Assembly: GCA_020853025.1 (NCBI GenBank)
Contig: JADYZP010000039.1
Location: 124,001-188,000, forward strand
From: Burkholderiales bacterium
GTDB taxonomy: Bacteria; Pseudomonadota; Gammaproteobacteria; Burkholderiales; Casimicrobiaceae
Direction of reading: 5' to 3'
Length of the DNA stretch: 64,000 bases
Part shown: positions 56,748-64,000 of the stretch, piece after piece
Position numbering within the stretch: the first letter of the stretch is position 1
Layout: every line of letters begins with the position of its first letter
Translations under genes and position numbers: made by a program
The notes under the pieces: model-generated
Seen by the model: the letters and a program-made list of their open reading frames with translations, nothing else
Told to the model about the DNA's origin: nothing
Database searches by the model: none

Positions 56748-57208
56748 TGCCGCCCGTGCATCGCCTGATCCCGCCGCCGGTGGCGCTGCTGATCGCCGCC
56801 GCCGCCATGTGGGCGAGCGATCGGCTTCTGGATTCGGGTCGCGTCAACTTCGATTTGCAGGCGTTGCTGGCATTCGCACTGCTGGTCGCGGGTCTGGCGT
56901 CGATGAGCGCGGCCGTCGCCGCGATGGCGGCGGCGAAGACGACGATCAACCCGCTGCTGCCCTCGCGCGCGTCCAGGCTCGTCACCGGCGGCGTGTTCCG
57001 CTTGTCGCGCAATCCGATCTACATCGGCGACGTGCTGGTGCTCGCCGCGCTTTGCGTGTGGCTGGGCCAGCCGGCCAATGCCGTCTGGCTGGCGCTGTTC
57101 GTCGGCTTCATCGACCGCTTTCAGATCCGGCCGGAGGAGGAGGCGCTAAGAACGTTGTTCGGTGCGCAGTACGTCGCGTACTGCGCGCGCGTCCGGCGCT
57201 GGCTTTGA
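56744..57208 (+). CDS. isoprenylcysteine-carboxyl-methyltransferase-like membrane protein
   Basis: 154-residue membrane protein with about four helices and the C-terminal methyltransferase signature: FRLSRNPIYIGDVL, then IRPEEEALRTLFGAQYVAYC and a terminal RRWL. This is the ICMT/PEMT/NnrU-like group; bacterial members methylate small molecules or lipids and few have known substrates. It starts inside the stop of the reductase-like gene (ATGA), so the two are translationally coupled and likely function together. Confidence 0.85.
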   Translation: MMPPVHRLIPPPVALLIAAAAMWASDRLLDSGRVNFDLQALLAFALLVAGLASMSAAVAAMAAAKTTINPLLPSRASRLVTGGVFRLSRNPIYIGDVLVLAALCVWLGQPANAVWLALFVGFIDRFQIRPEEEALRTLFGAQYVAYCARVRRWL

Positions 57209-57269
57209 GCGGGCCCTCGGCCCGAAGGGAGCGCATGGTCCGGCCGGGAACAGGGGTACCATTGCGGCG

Positions 57270-59165
57270 ATGACAGGCCAGGTTACTCGCCGCGATTTCC
57301 TGAACGGCATGGCGCTTGCCATCGCCGCGGGTGTTGCGCCGTCGCACCTCTTCGCAGCGCGGATGGGCGTCGCGCCGTACCCGCCGTCGCTGACGGGACT
57401 GCGCGGCAGCCAACCCGGTTCCTTCGAAGTCGCCCACGCGCTGCGCGACGGGCGCGGCTACGACATCGATCGCGTTGCCGCGCGAGAGAACGTCGACCTC
57501 GTCGTTGTCGGCGCAGGCATCTCCGGCCTTGCCGCGGCCTGGTTCTGGCGCCAGCGGCGTCCGAACGCGCGCATCCTGATCCTCGACAATCACGCCGACT
57601 TCGGTGGTCACGCGGTCCGCAACGAGTTCAACATCGGTGGCCGAATGCTGCTGGGCTACGGCGGCAGCGAGTCGCTGCAGTCGCCGGCCACGCTGTGGAG
57701 CGAAGAGGCGAAGGGATTGCTCGCCGCGCTCGCCGTCGACATCGCGCGCTTCGAAACGGCCTTCGACCAGAAGCTCTATCCGTCGCTCGGCCTGTCGCGC
57801 GGCGTTTTCTTCACGCGCGATGCCTTCGGCGTCGACCGGCTGGTCACCGGTGATCCGATGCGCATGGTCGCCGACGATATCCCGCCCGACCGGATGAACG
57901 CGCGCGCAGTCACCGACTTCATCGCCGATTTTCCGCTTTCGGCGGACGGCAAGGCGAAGCTCGTCTCGATCTACACGTCGACGCGTGATCCGCTGCCCGG
58001 ATTGAGTGCCGACGACAAGCGCGCACTGCTGGAAAAAACCAGCTACCGCGACTGGCTGATCGGGCACTGGAGCCTGCCCGCTCCGGCGGCCGACGTCTTC
58101 TACGGCCGCACGCTCGACTTCTTCGCCGTTGGCACCGACGGCATCTCGGCCTCGGACGCCTTCGACTACGGCTATCCCGGCTTCGGCGGCATCGGGCTCG
58201 AGCGCGACGACGAGGCGAAGAAGGAGATGGAGGACCCGTACATCCACCATTTCCCCGACGGCAACGCGTCGATCGCGCGCCTGCTGGTGCGCAAGCTCGT
58301 ACCCGGCGTCGCGCCCGGTTCGACGATGGACGACATCGTCACCGCGCGTTTCGATTACGGCAGGCTCGACGTCGAAGGTGCAGCGACGCGGCTGCGGACG
58401 GACAGCACGGTGGTCGCCGTTCGCAACCGCGACGGCGGCGTCGATCTTGGCTACGTGCGCGACGGCAAGCTCGAGCGCGTGCGTGCCGCGCACTGCGTGC
58501 TCGCCTGCTACAACATGATGATCCCGTACCTTACGAAGGAACTGGGAAAGGCGCAGCGCGAGGCGCTCGCGAGCAACGTCAAGGCGCCGCTGGTCTACGT
58601 CAAGGTCGCCGTTCGCAACTGGCGGCCGTGGGTCGAGCGCGGCGTCCACGAAATCGCCAACCCGATGGGTTTCTACTCGCGCCTGAAGCTCGACTATCCG
58701 GTAAGCCTGGGCGACTACCGCTTTCCGCGCTCACCCGACGAACCGATGGTGCTGCACCTGGTGCACGTGCCGACGCTGCGCCTGACCGGTGTCGACCTGC
58801 GCACGCGCCTGCGCGCCGCGCGTGCGCAACTCTACGCGATGCCCTTCGATACTTTCGAGGCCAGCGCGCGCGACGAACTGACGCGGATGCTGGGACCCGG
58901 TGGCTTCGACGCCGAGCGCGACATCGCCGCGATCACCGTCAACCGCTGGGGACACGGCTATTCGTACGCGGGATCGACACTCGACGACGCGGAAGGCGAC
59001 GACGAGCGGATTCCGGCGGCGGCACGCAAGCGCGTCGGCCGCATCGCGATCGCCAACGGCGACGCCGCGTGGGGTCCCTACGCGCACGCGGCGATCGACG
59101 AGGCGCACCGCGCGGTCGGGGAGCTCTCGGCAGCGCTCGCGAAGCCAGTCAAGGCGGCTCGCTGA
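57270..59165 (+). CDS. Tat-exported FAD oxidoreductase, spermidine dehydrogenase-like
   Basis: 631 residues. N-terminal twin-arginine signal (TRRDFLNGMALAIAAG) implies folded export. FAD loop VVVGAGISGLAAAWFW (G81, G83, G86), then an amine-oxidase-like body. The opening YPPSLTGLRGSQPGSFEVAH resembles what I recall of the bacterial spermidine dehydrogenase SpdH, so a periplasmic polyamine or amine dehydrogenase is the best guess. It follows the methyltransferase gene by 61 bp on the same strand. Substrate unproven. Confidence 0.75.
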   Translation: MTGQVTRRDFLNGMALAIAAGVAPSHLFAARMGVAPYPPSLTGLRGSQPGSFEVAHALRDGRGYDIDRVAARENVDLVVVGAGISGLAAAWFWRQRRPNARILILDNHADFGGHAVRNEFNIGGRMLLGYGGSESLQSPATLWSEEAKGLLAALAVDIARFETAFDQKLYPSLGLSRGVFFTRDAFGVDRLVTGDPMRMVADDIPPDRMNARAVTDFIADFPLSADGKAKLVSIYTSTRDPLPGLSADDKRALLEKTSYRDWLIGHWSLPAPAADVFYGRTLDFFAVGTDGISASDAFDYGYPGFGGIGLERDDEAKKEMEDPYIHHFPDGNASIARLLVRKLVPGVAPGSTMDDIVTARFDYGRLDVEGAATRLRTDSTVVAVRNRDGGVDLGYVRDGKLERVRAAHCVLACYNMMIPYLTKELGKAQREALASNVKAPLVYVKVAVRNWRPWVERGVHEIANPMGFYSRLKLDYPVSLGDYRFPRSPDEPMVLHLVHVPTLRLTGVDLRTRLRAARAQLYAMPFDTFEASARDELTRMLGPGGFDAERDIAAITVNRWGHGYSYAGSTLDDAEGDDERIPAAARKRVGRIAIANGDAAWGPYAHAAIDEAHRAVGELSAALAKPVKAAR

Positions 59166-59184
59166 CGAATCGCCGGCGCCCTCA

Positions 59185-59619
59185 TCAATGCGTGATCGCG
59201 ACCAGCACGCTGCAATGCGCGTGTTCGATCAGCGCGGGTCCGGGGGCTCCCCGCCACCAGCGCGCCGCCCATCCCTCCAGGTGCTTGTGGCCGACGACGA
59301 TCAGGTCGGCGTCGATCTCGCGCGCACGCTGGGTGATTTCCCTGACCGACTCGCCGACGACCACTTCGCCGCTCGCCTGGTAGCCGCCCTGCGCGAGCCG
59401 GCGCAGTCCCTCGTCGAGGATGTCCTGGTACTCGTTGCGCTGCCGCACCTCTTGCGTGCTGTCGAAGACCGTACCCTCGCCGATGTAGGTGGTGGGCAGC
59501 GGCATGACGGCGATCAGAAACAACTCAGACTGGCTCCACTGCGCGATGTCCTGGCAGTCGAGCAATGCCTTTTGTCCGGTTTCGGAACCGTCGTAGGCCA
59601 ACAGAATGCGCTTGTACAT
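59185..59619 (-). CDS. universal stress protein A family
   Basis: 144 residues from ATG 59619 (GGAGG six bases upstream). Usp fold marks: KRILLAYDGSETGQKAL at the start and the ATP-loop region DLIVVGHKHLEGW, with the final GPALIEHAHCSVLVAI. The usual G-x2-G-x9-G-S/T loop is degenerate (GWAARWWRGAPGPALI), so ATP binding may be altered. Converges with the flavoprotein gene; role in stress survival is inferred from family. Confidence 0.88.
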   Translation of the reverse strand: MYKRILLAYDGSETGQKALLDCQDIAQWSQSELFLIAVMPLPTTYIGEGTVFDSTQEVRQRNEYQDILDEGLRRLAQGGYQASGEVVVGESVREITQRAREIDADLIVVGHKHLEGWAARWWRGAPGPALIEHAHCSVLVAITH

Positions 59620-59767
59620 CGCGTCCTCCAGCAATGGTCGACCCGACTGTTCGTGACAGCCGAATGGGCGGGACCTCGGTCAAGGCGGTGCCCGTGCGTA
59701 TGGTCCGTCACGACGCAGACCGCGTAAAGAGGGCAAATCGCCGGTCGAGGCTTTGCCGATGGCAAGC

Positions 59768-59779
59768 TAATTGCAATTA
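59768..59779. promoter_or_regulatory. 12-bp palindrome in the uspA-GGDEF divergent region
   Basis: TAATTGCAATTA is a perfect AT-rich palindrome in an otherwise GC-rich 279-bp divergent region that holds no gene. It may be an operator for one or both flanking genes. Confidence 0.35.
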
Positions 59780-59898
59780 CCTGCAGCATGGTGGTGCTGG
59801 CGCGCCGGCGCGGGCGTTTCGGCGGGGTTGCGTCAGAATGCGCCCAACTTCTGTGCGTGTACCTGCACTGCCGGCAACGCCAGGTGTTGTCCTCAACA

Positions 59899-61059
59899 AT
59901 GCGTATCCGTAATTCCTTCTCGATGATCGAACCGACTTACCCCGCCGACGATTCGCAGCACGCTTCGGCGTCACCCGAGGGCGACCAGCGCGATTCCGAA
60001 CTGCGCTTCGTCCGTCGCGTGCATCGGATGCGGACGCTTGGACTGGGCCTGGGGTTCCTGTGCGTCTCATCGGTCCTGTGGCTGCACGGCGCATCGCCGT
60101 GGTGGTGGGCGCTTGTGGTCGTCAACGCGTTTGCCTGGCCGCATCTGGCGCTGTTGCTGGCGGCGCGGTCCAAACATCCGCACACGGCGGAATTGCGCAA
60201 TCTGATGGTTGATTCCGCGATGGGCGGCGTCTGGGTTGCCGTCATGCACTTCAACTTGCTGCCGAGCGTGCTGGTGGTCACGATGCTGGCGGTCGACAAG
60301 GTCAGCGTTGGCGGGGTGCCGTTGCTGGCGCGCACCTTCATGCTGCTCGCCGTCACCTGCGCGCTGGTTTCCGCAGCACTCGGATTCCCGCTGGAGTTGT
60401 ACACGCCGATGTCGGTGATCGTGGCGTGCCTGCCGCTGCTCGCGATCTACCCGGTGGCGGTCAGTGCCGCGACCTACGCGCTGGCGCGGAAGGTCGGGCA
60501 GCAGAATCGGAGTCTCGCCGAGATGGGTCGCACCGACAGCCTCACCGGCCTCGCGAATCGCCGGAAATGCCTGGAAGTCGTGCAGGCGGAGTATGCGCGG
60601 CACTCGCGAGCGGGTCGCCCGGCCACGCTGCTGATGCTCGACGTCGACCGCTTCAAGGACATCAACGACCGTTTCGGTCATCCGGCCGGCGACGAGGTGC
60701 TTTGCGGCGTGGCCGCGTGTCTGCGCCGGTGCTGTCGCAGCACCGACACGGCCGGCCGCTATGGCGGCGACGAGTTCCTGCTGGTGCTGCCAGAGACCGA
60801 TCTCGCCGGAGCGCAGGGCGTCGCGGCGCGGATTCGCGCCGAGCTGGAGACGCTGGCGTTCCGGCGCGCTCCGGACCTGCGCAGCACCGTCAGCATCGGT
60901 GCTGCGCAGGCGCAGATCGGCGCCGGCGGCGTCGACGCCTGGGTCGCGCGTGCCGACGCGGCGATGTACCGCGCCAAGGGCGAGGGCCGCGACCGCTTCG
61001 CGGCTGCGGAATCGGCGGCGTCGCCGCCATCCGCGCGCACCGCCGGCGGTGACGGCTAG
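59899..61059 (+). CDS. MASE2-GGDEF diguanylate cyclase
   Basis: Inner-membrane enzyme that makes cyclic di-GMP. 386 residues: short cytoplasmic start, MASE2 sensor with about five helices (roughly 30-215; RFVRRVHRMRTLGLGLGF opens it), then GGDEF domain (about 225-375). Active site GGDEF at 289-293; the inhibitory I-site RSTD at 280-283 has the right five-residue spacing, so product feedback is likely. LMLDVDRFKDINDRFGHPAGD is intact. An alternative start is ATG 59923. Likely affects motility and adhesion, as FimV does. Confidence 0.92.
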   Translation: MRIRNSFSMIEPTYPADDSQHASASPEGDQRDSELRFVRRVHRMRTLGLGLGFLCVSSVLWLHGASPWWWALVVVNAFAWPHLALLLAARSKHPHTAELRNLMVDSAMGGVWVAVMHFNLLPSVLVVTMLAVDKVSVGGVPLLARTFMLLAVTCALVSAALGFPLELYTPMSVIVACLPLLAIYPVAVSAATYALARKVGQQNRSLAEMGRTDSLTGLANRRKCLEVVQAEYARHSRAGRPATLLMLDVDRFKDINDRFGHPAGDEVLCGVAACLRRCCRSTDTAGRYGGDEFLLVLPETDLAGAQGVAARIRAELETLAFRRAPDLRSTVSIGAAQAQIGAGGVDAWVARADAAMYRAKGEGRDRFAAAESAASPPSARTAGGDG

Positions 61060-61121
61060 CGGGCGGGTCGGCCGTCAGTCCGGCGCGATACCTCGGCAAA
61101 GCCGGCGCGTCGCCCGCATCG

Positions 61122-61187
61122 CTAGCAATACAGCGACTGCAGCGTACGCAGCAGCGCATGCACCTTCGCATCGGCGAGGCGAGGTCG
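61122..61187 (-). pseudogene. C-terminal remnant of an ArsR-family regulator
   Basis: On the minus strand the last codons read RPRLADAKVHALLRTLQSLYC and then stop. This is the form of the C-terminal helix of ArsR/SmtB-type repressors (LADxxVxALLxxLxxLYC), including the BigR branch. Only about 110 bp separate it from the divergent gene, too little for the winged-helix domain, so it is a remnant. BigR-type regulators are commonly linked to DUF2892 genes, which fits the neighbour. Confidence 0.42.
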
Positions 61188-61222
61188 ACTTTGATTCCGG
61201 TCATGGTCCGTGCATGCGATCC

Positions 61223-61250
61223 TTGCTTATATTATATCGAATGATATAAT
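61223..61250 (+). promoter_or_regulatory. promoter with operator-like inverted repeat for the DUF2892 gene
   Basis: A perfect -10 TATAAT (61245-61250) and TTGCTT 16 bp upstream lie in a sharply AT-rich patch. ATTATATC-GAAT-GATATAAT (61231-61250) is a perfect 8-bp inverted repeat covering the spacer and -10, as expected for an ArsR-type repressor site. Confidence 0.6.
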
Positions 61251-61302
61251 GAACGGGTACGCACGTCATCTGTGCCGAATCGATAGTCGAAGGGAGTAGT
61301 CG

Positions 61303-61497
61303 ATGAAAGCGAACGTCGGAAGTTTGGATCGGGGAATTCGCATCGTGCTGGGGCTGGCGCTGATCGCGGCCACGCTGACCGGAACCATCGGCGCGTGGGG
61401 CTGGCTGGGCCTCATTCCGCTGGCCACCGGCGTGTTCCGCGTCTGTCCTGCGTACCTGCCGTTCGGGATCAAGACCTGCAAGACGACCGGCCACTAA
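61303..61497 (+). CDS. DUF2892 small membrane protein
   Basis: 64-residue protein of the YgaP-like membrane family: GSLDRGIRIVLGLALIAATL, a second helix, and the two-cysteine end RVCPAYLPFGIKTC. Related proteins occur with sulfide or persulfide detoxification genes, sometimes fused to rhodanese. AAGGGAG precedes ATG 61303. It lies under an operator-like repeat and next to a CxxC peroxidase-fold protein, suggesting a redox or sulfur response. Confidence 0.88.
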   Translation: MKANVGSLDRGIRIVLGLALIAATLTGTIGAWGWLGLIPLATGVFRVCPAYLPFGIKTCKTTGH

Positions 61498-61532
61498 AGC
61501 CGGTACCAAAGACATCCATGGAGGCAGAAGCC

Positions 61533-61916
61533 GTGTCCGACACGCATCGACATTTTCACGACCTGACCCGGGCGGTCAACCAGAACCTCGGCTACCTGCG
61601 CTCGGAGTCGCCCGACCTCATGAAGGGTTTCGGCGACCTCGCCACGGTGGCGACGAAGGACGGCGTTCTCGACGCTAAGACCAAGGAGCTCATCGCCATG
61701 GCGCTCTCGGTTGCCGGCCGTTGCGATCCCTGCATCGGCTTCCACGCCAAGGCGCTGGTGCGACTGGGCGCGACCAAGCAGGAACTCGCCGAAGCACTCG
61801 GCGTCGCCATCTACATGGGCGGCGGACCGTCGCTCATGTATTCGGCCAACGCGCTGGCGGCGATGGACGAGTTCACGGCGGCGACCACTTCGTCCGCAAC
61901 CATAGCCGCAGGCTGA
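61533..61916 (+). CDS. carboxymuconolactone decarboxylase / AhpD-like protein
   Basis: 127 residues from GTG 61533, which has GGAGG eight bases upstream; ATG 61518 would place that site inside the gene. The AhpD-type motif is complete: C64-x2-C67 and H71 in GRCDPCIGFHAKALVRLG. Such proteins act as thiol-based hydroperoxide reductases or remain uncharacterised. It is 35 bp after the DUF2892 gene and probably in one transcript with it. Confidence 0.9.
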   Translation: MSDTHRHFHDLTRAVNQNLGYLRSESPDLMKGFGDLATVATKDGVLDAKTKELIAMALSVAGRCDPCIGFHAKALVRLGATKQELAEALGVAIYMGGGPSLMYSANALAAMDEFTAATTSSATIAAG

Positions 61917-61968
61917 CACCGCGGCGGTCGCGTTGCCCAGTCCGAAATGTGTGTACGGCACCTCGTGA

Positions 61969-62080
61969 GGTTGCGCTGCTGCGCGCCGGGGCGAGCCAGC
62001 GCTTCGAGCGGGTCCCGAAATGCGGCGTGAACGCCGTCGCCGGTCGTCTTCACCACGTCGCCGTTTTGCTCGGCCACGCA
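61969..62080 (-). pseudogene. fragment of a class III adenylate/guanylate cyclase domain
   Basis: The minus strand encodes GDVVKTTGDGVHAAFRDPLE, the strongly conserved metal-binding segment of class III cyclases (VVKTTGDGxxAxFxxxxxAL), then ALARPGAQQRN before likeness is lost. No start, upstream domain or downstream domain accompanies it. It lies between the AhpD-like gene and two tRNA genes, a frequent place for decayed insertions. Confidence 0.5.
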
Positions 62081-62189
62081 TGCTCCGACGGGCCGATATG
62101 TTAGTATTTCGAGCTTGGTTCGGGGGCACGACGACGCGGTCGCCAGGAGCCGGAAGCTGCGCGCCGGATCCTCCGGTCCGACAGGTTTC

Positions 62190-62266
62190 GCGCCCGTAGC
62201 TCATTTGGATAGAGCACCGGCCTTCTAAGCCGGCGGTAACAGGTTCGAGTCCTGTCGGGCGCGCCA
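62190..62266 (+). tRNA. tRNA-Arg (anticodon TCT)
   Basis: 77 nt with encoded CCA. Acceptor GCGCCCG pairs with CGGGCGC; anticodon stem CCGGC/GCCGG frames loop CTTCTAA, giving TCT; T arm AGGTTCGAGTCCT. Confidence 0.95.
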
Positions 62267-62323
62267 GTGGCGTCCGCGCACGAACGTGTCGTCATCCATT
62301 CGCGTCTTGTATTCGGTTGCAAC

Positions 62324-62399
62324 GGTGGCTGTAGCTCAGGGGTAGAGTCCCGGATTGTGATTCCGGTTGTCGTGGGTTCGAATCCCATCAGCCACCCCA
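62324..62399 (+). tRNA. tRNA-His (anticodon GTG)
   Basis: 76 nt including the encoded G-1 (62324) that pairs with C73, the identity mark of tRNA-His, and a genomic CCA. Acceptor GTGGCTG/CAGCCAC; anticodon loop TTGTGAT gives GTG. Confidence 0.95.
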
Positions 62400-62411
62400 A
62401 TTCCACTGTGT

Positions 62412-62444
62412 GTACGGCCTGAAGGCATGGGTGACAGGCCGTAC
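62412..62444. repeat. perfect 10-bp inverted repeat after tRNA-His
   Basis: GTACGGCCTG (62412-62421) and CAGGCCGTAC (62435-62444) pair perfectly around 13 nt. There is no T-run. TGTGTGTACGGC, which opens the left arm, also occurs at 61948-61959. It may be a tRNA operon end structure or the trace of a mobile element. Confidence 0.4.
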
Positions 62445-62548
62445 CCAGGACAGCGGTGAGGCCCAGCTCCCATCAGCGAACCGTCTTTGCGCGCGTGCGC
62501 GACGCCGAGCTTCGGTCCGCCGCGCGGAACACGACCAAAGGACGTCGA

Positions 62549-64000
62549 ATGCTAGGCCTGATGCAGAACCGCCCGCTACTCATCTCGTCGCTGATCGAGC
62601 ACGCCAACGCGTGTCACCCGGGCACGGAGATCGTCTCCCGCACCGTCGAGGGACCGATCCACCGCTGCACCTATGGCGACATCCATCGCCGCAGCAAGCA
62701 GGTTGCGAACGCGCTGACGGCGCTTGGCGTCGAGCCTGGCGACCGCATCGCCACCCTGGCCTGGAACGGTTACCGACACATGGAGCTGTACTTCGGCGTG
62801 TCGGGCATGGGCGCGGTGCTGCACACGATCAATCCGCGGCTGTTTCCCGAGCAGATCGAGTACATCGTCAATCATGCCGAGGACCAGTACCTGTTCTTCG
62901 ACCTGAGTTTCGCACCGCTGGTGGCCAAGCTCGCGCCCGCGTTCCGCTCGGTCAAGGGCTTTGTGGCGATGACCGACCGCGCGCATATGCCGGCGATCGA
63001 CGTGCCGAACCTCAACTGCTACGAGGAGCTGGTTGAAGCGCAGTCACCCGAATACGCGTGGCCGGCGCTCGACGAGAATACCGCGTCGTCGCTGTGCTAT
63101 ACGTCGGGCACGACAGGCCATCCGAAGGGCGTCCTCTATTCGCATCGCTCGACGGTGCTGCACTCGTTTGCGGTTTGCGCGGCCGACGGCATCGGTTTGG
63201 GTTCGGCCGAATGCGCGCTCCTGGTCGTGCCGATGTTCCATGTCAACGCCTGGGGCACGCCCTACGCAGGTGCGATGTGCGGTGCAAGGCTCGTCATGCC
63301 CGGTCCCGGGCTCGATGGCAAGAGCGTCTATGAACTGATGCGCGACGAGAAGGTGACGCTGGCGCTCGGCGTGCCCACCGTCTGGCTGATGCTGTTCAAG
63401 CATGTCGACGAGAATCGGCTGGCGCCGAAGCGCGAGCTCTCGCTCCAGCGCGTCGTTATTGGAGGCTCGGCTGCACCGCAGGCGATGTGCGAGAAATTCG
63501 ATTCCGACTTCGGCGCGTTCGTGGTCCACGCGTGGGGCATGACCGAGATGTCGCCGCTGGGTACCATCTGCAATCTCCTGCCGAAGCACGCGTCGTTCAC
63601 CGCGCGACAGCGCCTCGATGTGCAGAAAAAGCAGGGGCGCACGATCTTCGGCGTCGAGCTGAAGATCGTCGATGGCGAGGGCCGGCGCCTGCCGCACGAC
63701 GGCGTGGCCTTCGGCCACCTGATGGCGCGCGGCCCCTGGGTCACCAGCGGCTACTTCGGCGACTCCGAGGCGCTGCTCGACAACGAAGGCTACTTCGATA
63801 CCGGCGACGTCGCGACCATCGATGCCGACGGCTACATGCAGATCACCGACCGCAGCAAGGATGTGATCAAGTCGGGTGGCGAATGGATCAGCTCGATCGA
63901 CCTCGAGAACGCCGCTGTCGGCCACCCGGCGGTCGCCGAGGCGGCCGTCATCGGTGTGCCGCACGAGAAATGGCAGGAACGGCCGCTGCTCATCGTCGTC
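62549..64000 (+). CDS. medium/long-chain fatty acyl-CoA ligase, 3' end outside window
   Basis: AMP-forming ligase; 484 codons visible, with about 50-70 residues expected beyond the window. AAAGGA precedes ATG 62549. Motifs: P-loop [11 protein letters not shown] (184-194), [22 protein letters not shown], and the hinge [20 protein letters not shown]. The [19 protein letters not shown] segment is characteristic of the AlkK / methylthiopropionyl-CoA ligase (DmdB) subgroup. Fatty acid activation is the likely role; exact chain length is unknown. Confidence 0.93.
   Translation, partial: MLGLMQNRPLLISSLIEHANACHPGTEIVSRTVEGPIHRCTYGDIHRRSKQVANALTALGVEPGDRIATLAWNGYRHMELYFGVSGMGAVLHTINPRLFPEQIEYIVNHAEDQYLFFDLSFAPLVAKLAPAFRSVKGFVAMTDRAHMPAIDVPNLNCYEELVEAQSPEYAWPALDENTASSLCYTSGTTGHPKGVLYSHRSTVLHSFAVCAADGIGLGSAECALLVVPMFHVNAWGTPYAGAMCGARLVMPGPGLDGKSVYELMRDEKVTLALGVPTVWLMLFKHVDENRLAPKRELSLQRVVIGGSAAPQAMCEKFDSDFGAFVVHAWGMTEMSPLGTICNLLPKHASFTARQRLDVQKKQGRTIFGVELKIVDGEGRRLPHDGVAFGHLMARGPWVTSGYFGDSEALLDNEGYFDTGDVATIDADGYMQITDRSKDVIKSGGEWISSIDLENAAVGHPAVAEAAVIGVPHEKWQERPLLIVV

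Noticed and set aside
62410..63036. 208-codon plus-strand frame overlapping the acyl-CoA ligase start
   Set aside because: Out of frame with the ligase, whose P-loop and ribosome site fix the coding frame.

Overview
The window is a dense, high-GC chromosomal segment that looks betaproteobacterial, most likely Burkholderiales or a close relative. The block leuC-leuD-leuB-asd-fimV-truA-trpF-trpB-trpA-accD-folC-(SPOR protein)-cvpA-purF-metZ is a gene order I know from that group. The Bug-type tripartite tricarboxylate transporter, the NudC, LysS and RF2 forms, and a MutL carrying an endonuclease motif (as in bacteria without MutH) fit the same assignment. No prophage, CRISPR array or intact insertion sequence was seen.

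Layout. 0-4 kb: the 3' part of isocitrate lyase, an RNA 2',3'-cyclic phosphodiesterase, a sulfurtransferase and an orphan Rieske oxygenase subunit. 4-8 kb: xseB-ispA-dxs (isoprenoid precursors) and folE2. 8-11.5 kb: a glutamine amidotransferase, mutL and miaA. 11.5-29 kb: leucine, aspartate-family, tryptophan, fatty-acid, folate, purine and methionine genes around fimV and truA. 29-33 kb, mostly minus strand: lpxH, two cyclophilins, a TPR lipoprotein-like or secreted protein and nudC. 33-36 kb: prfB, with its +1 frameshift, and lysS. 36-39 kb: a TRAP transporter on the minus strand. 39-41.6 kb: a copper unit copA-copZ-csoR behind a promoter that holds a CsoR-type operator. 41.9 kb: tRNA-Pro. 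42-46 kb: a beta-hydroxyacid dehydrogenase and TctC-TctA-TctB. 46-54 kb: dadA, a 12-heme cytochrome c, a small secreted protein, a YajD-type HNH protein, plsB and an iron alcohol dehydrogenase. 54.5-59 kb: a large protein homologous at its C-terminal half to fatty acyl-ACP reductase, a membrane methyltransferase and a Tat-exported flavoprotein. 59-62 kb: UspA, a MASE2-GGDEF cyclase, and a DUF2892/AhpD-like pair. 62.2-62.4 kb: tRNA-Arg and tRNA-His. The window ends inside a fatty acyl-CoA ligase.

Most of the segment is housekeeping. The part least explained by known biology is 53-59 kb. There an acyl-ACP-reductase-like protein, with the catalytic cysteine conserved, a long N-terminal extension of unknown fold and a tandem-repeat basic tail, sits head to head with an iron alcohol dehydrogenase. 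An aldehyde/alcohol-forming lipid pathway is my inference, not something the sequence proves. Other points worth a look are a near-leaderless copA, mutually exclusive hairpins in the fimV leader, an intrinsic terminator inside the leu genes, and four small gene remnants in intergenic spaces (2Fe-2S subunit, ArsR regulator, class III cyclase, possible YraN).
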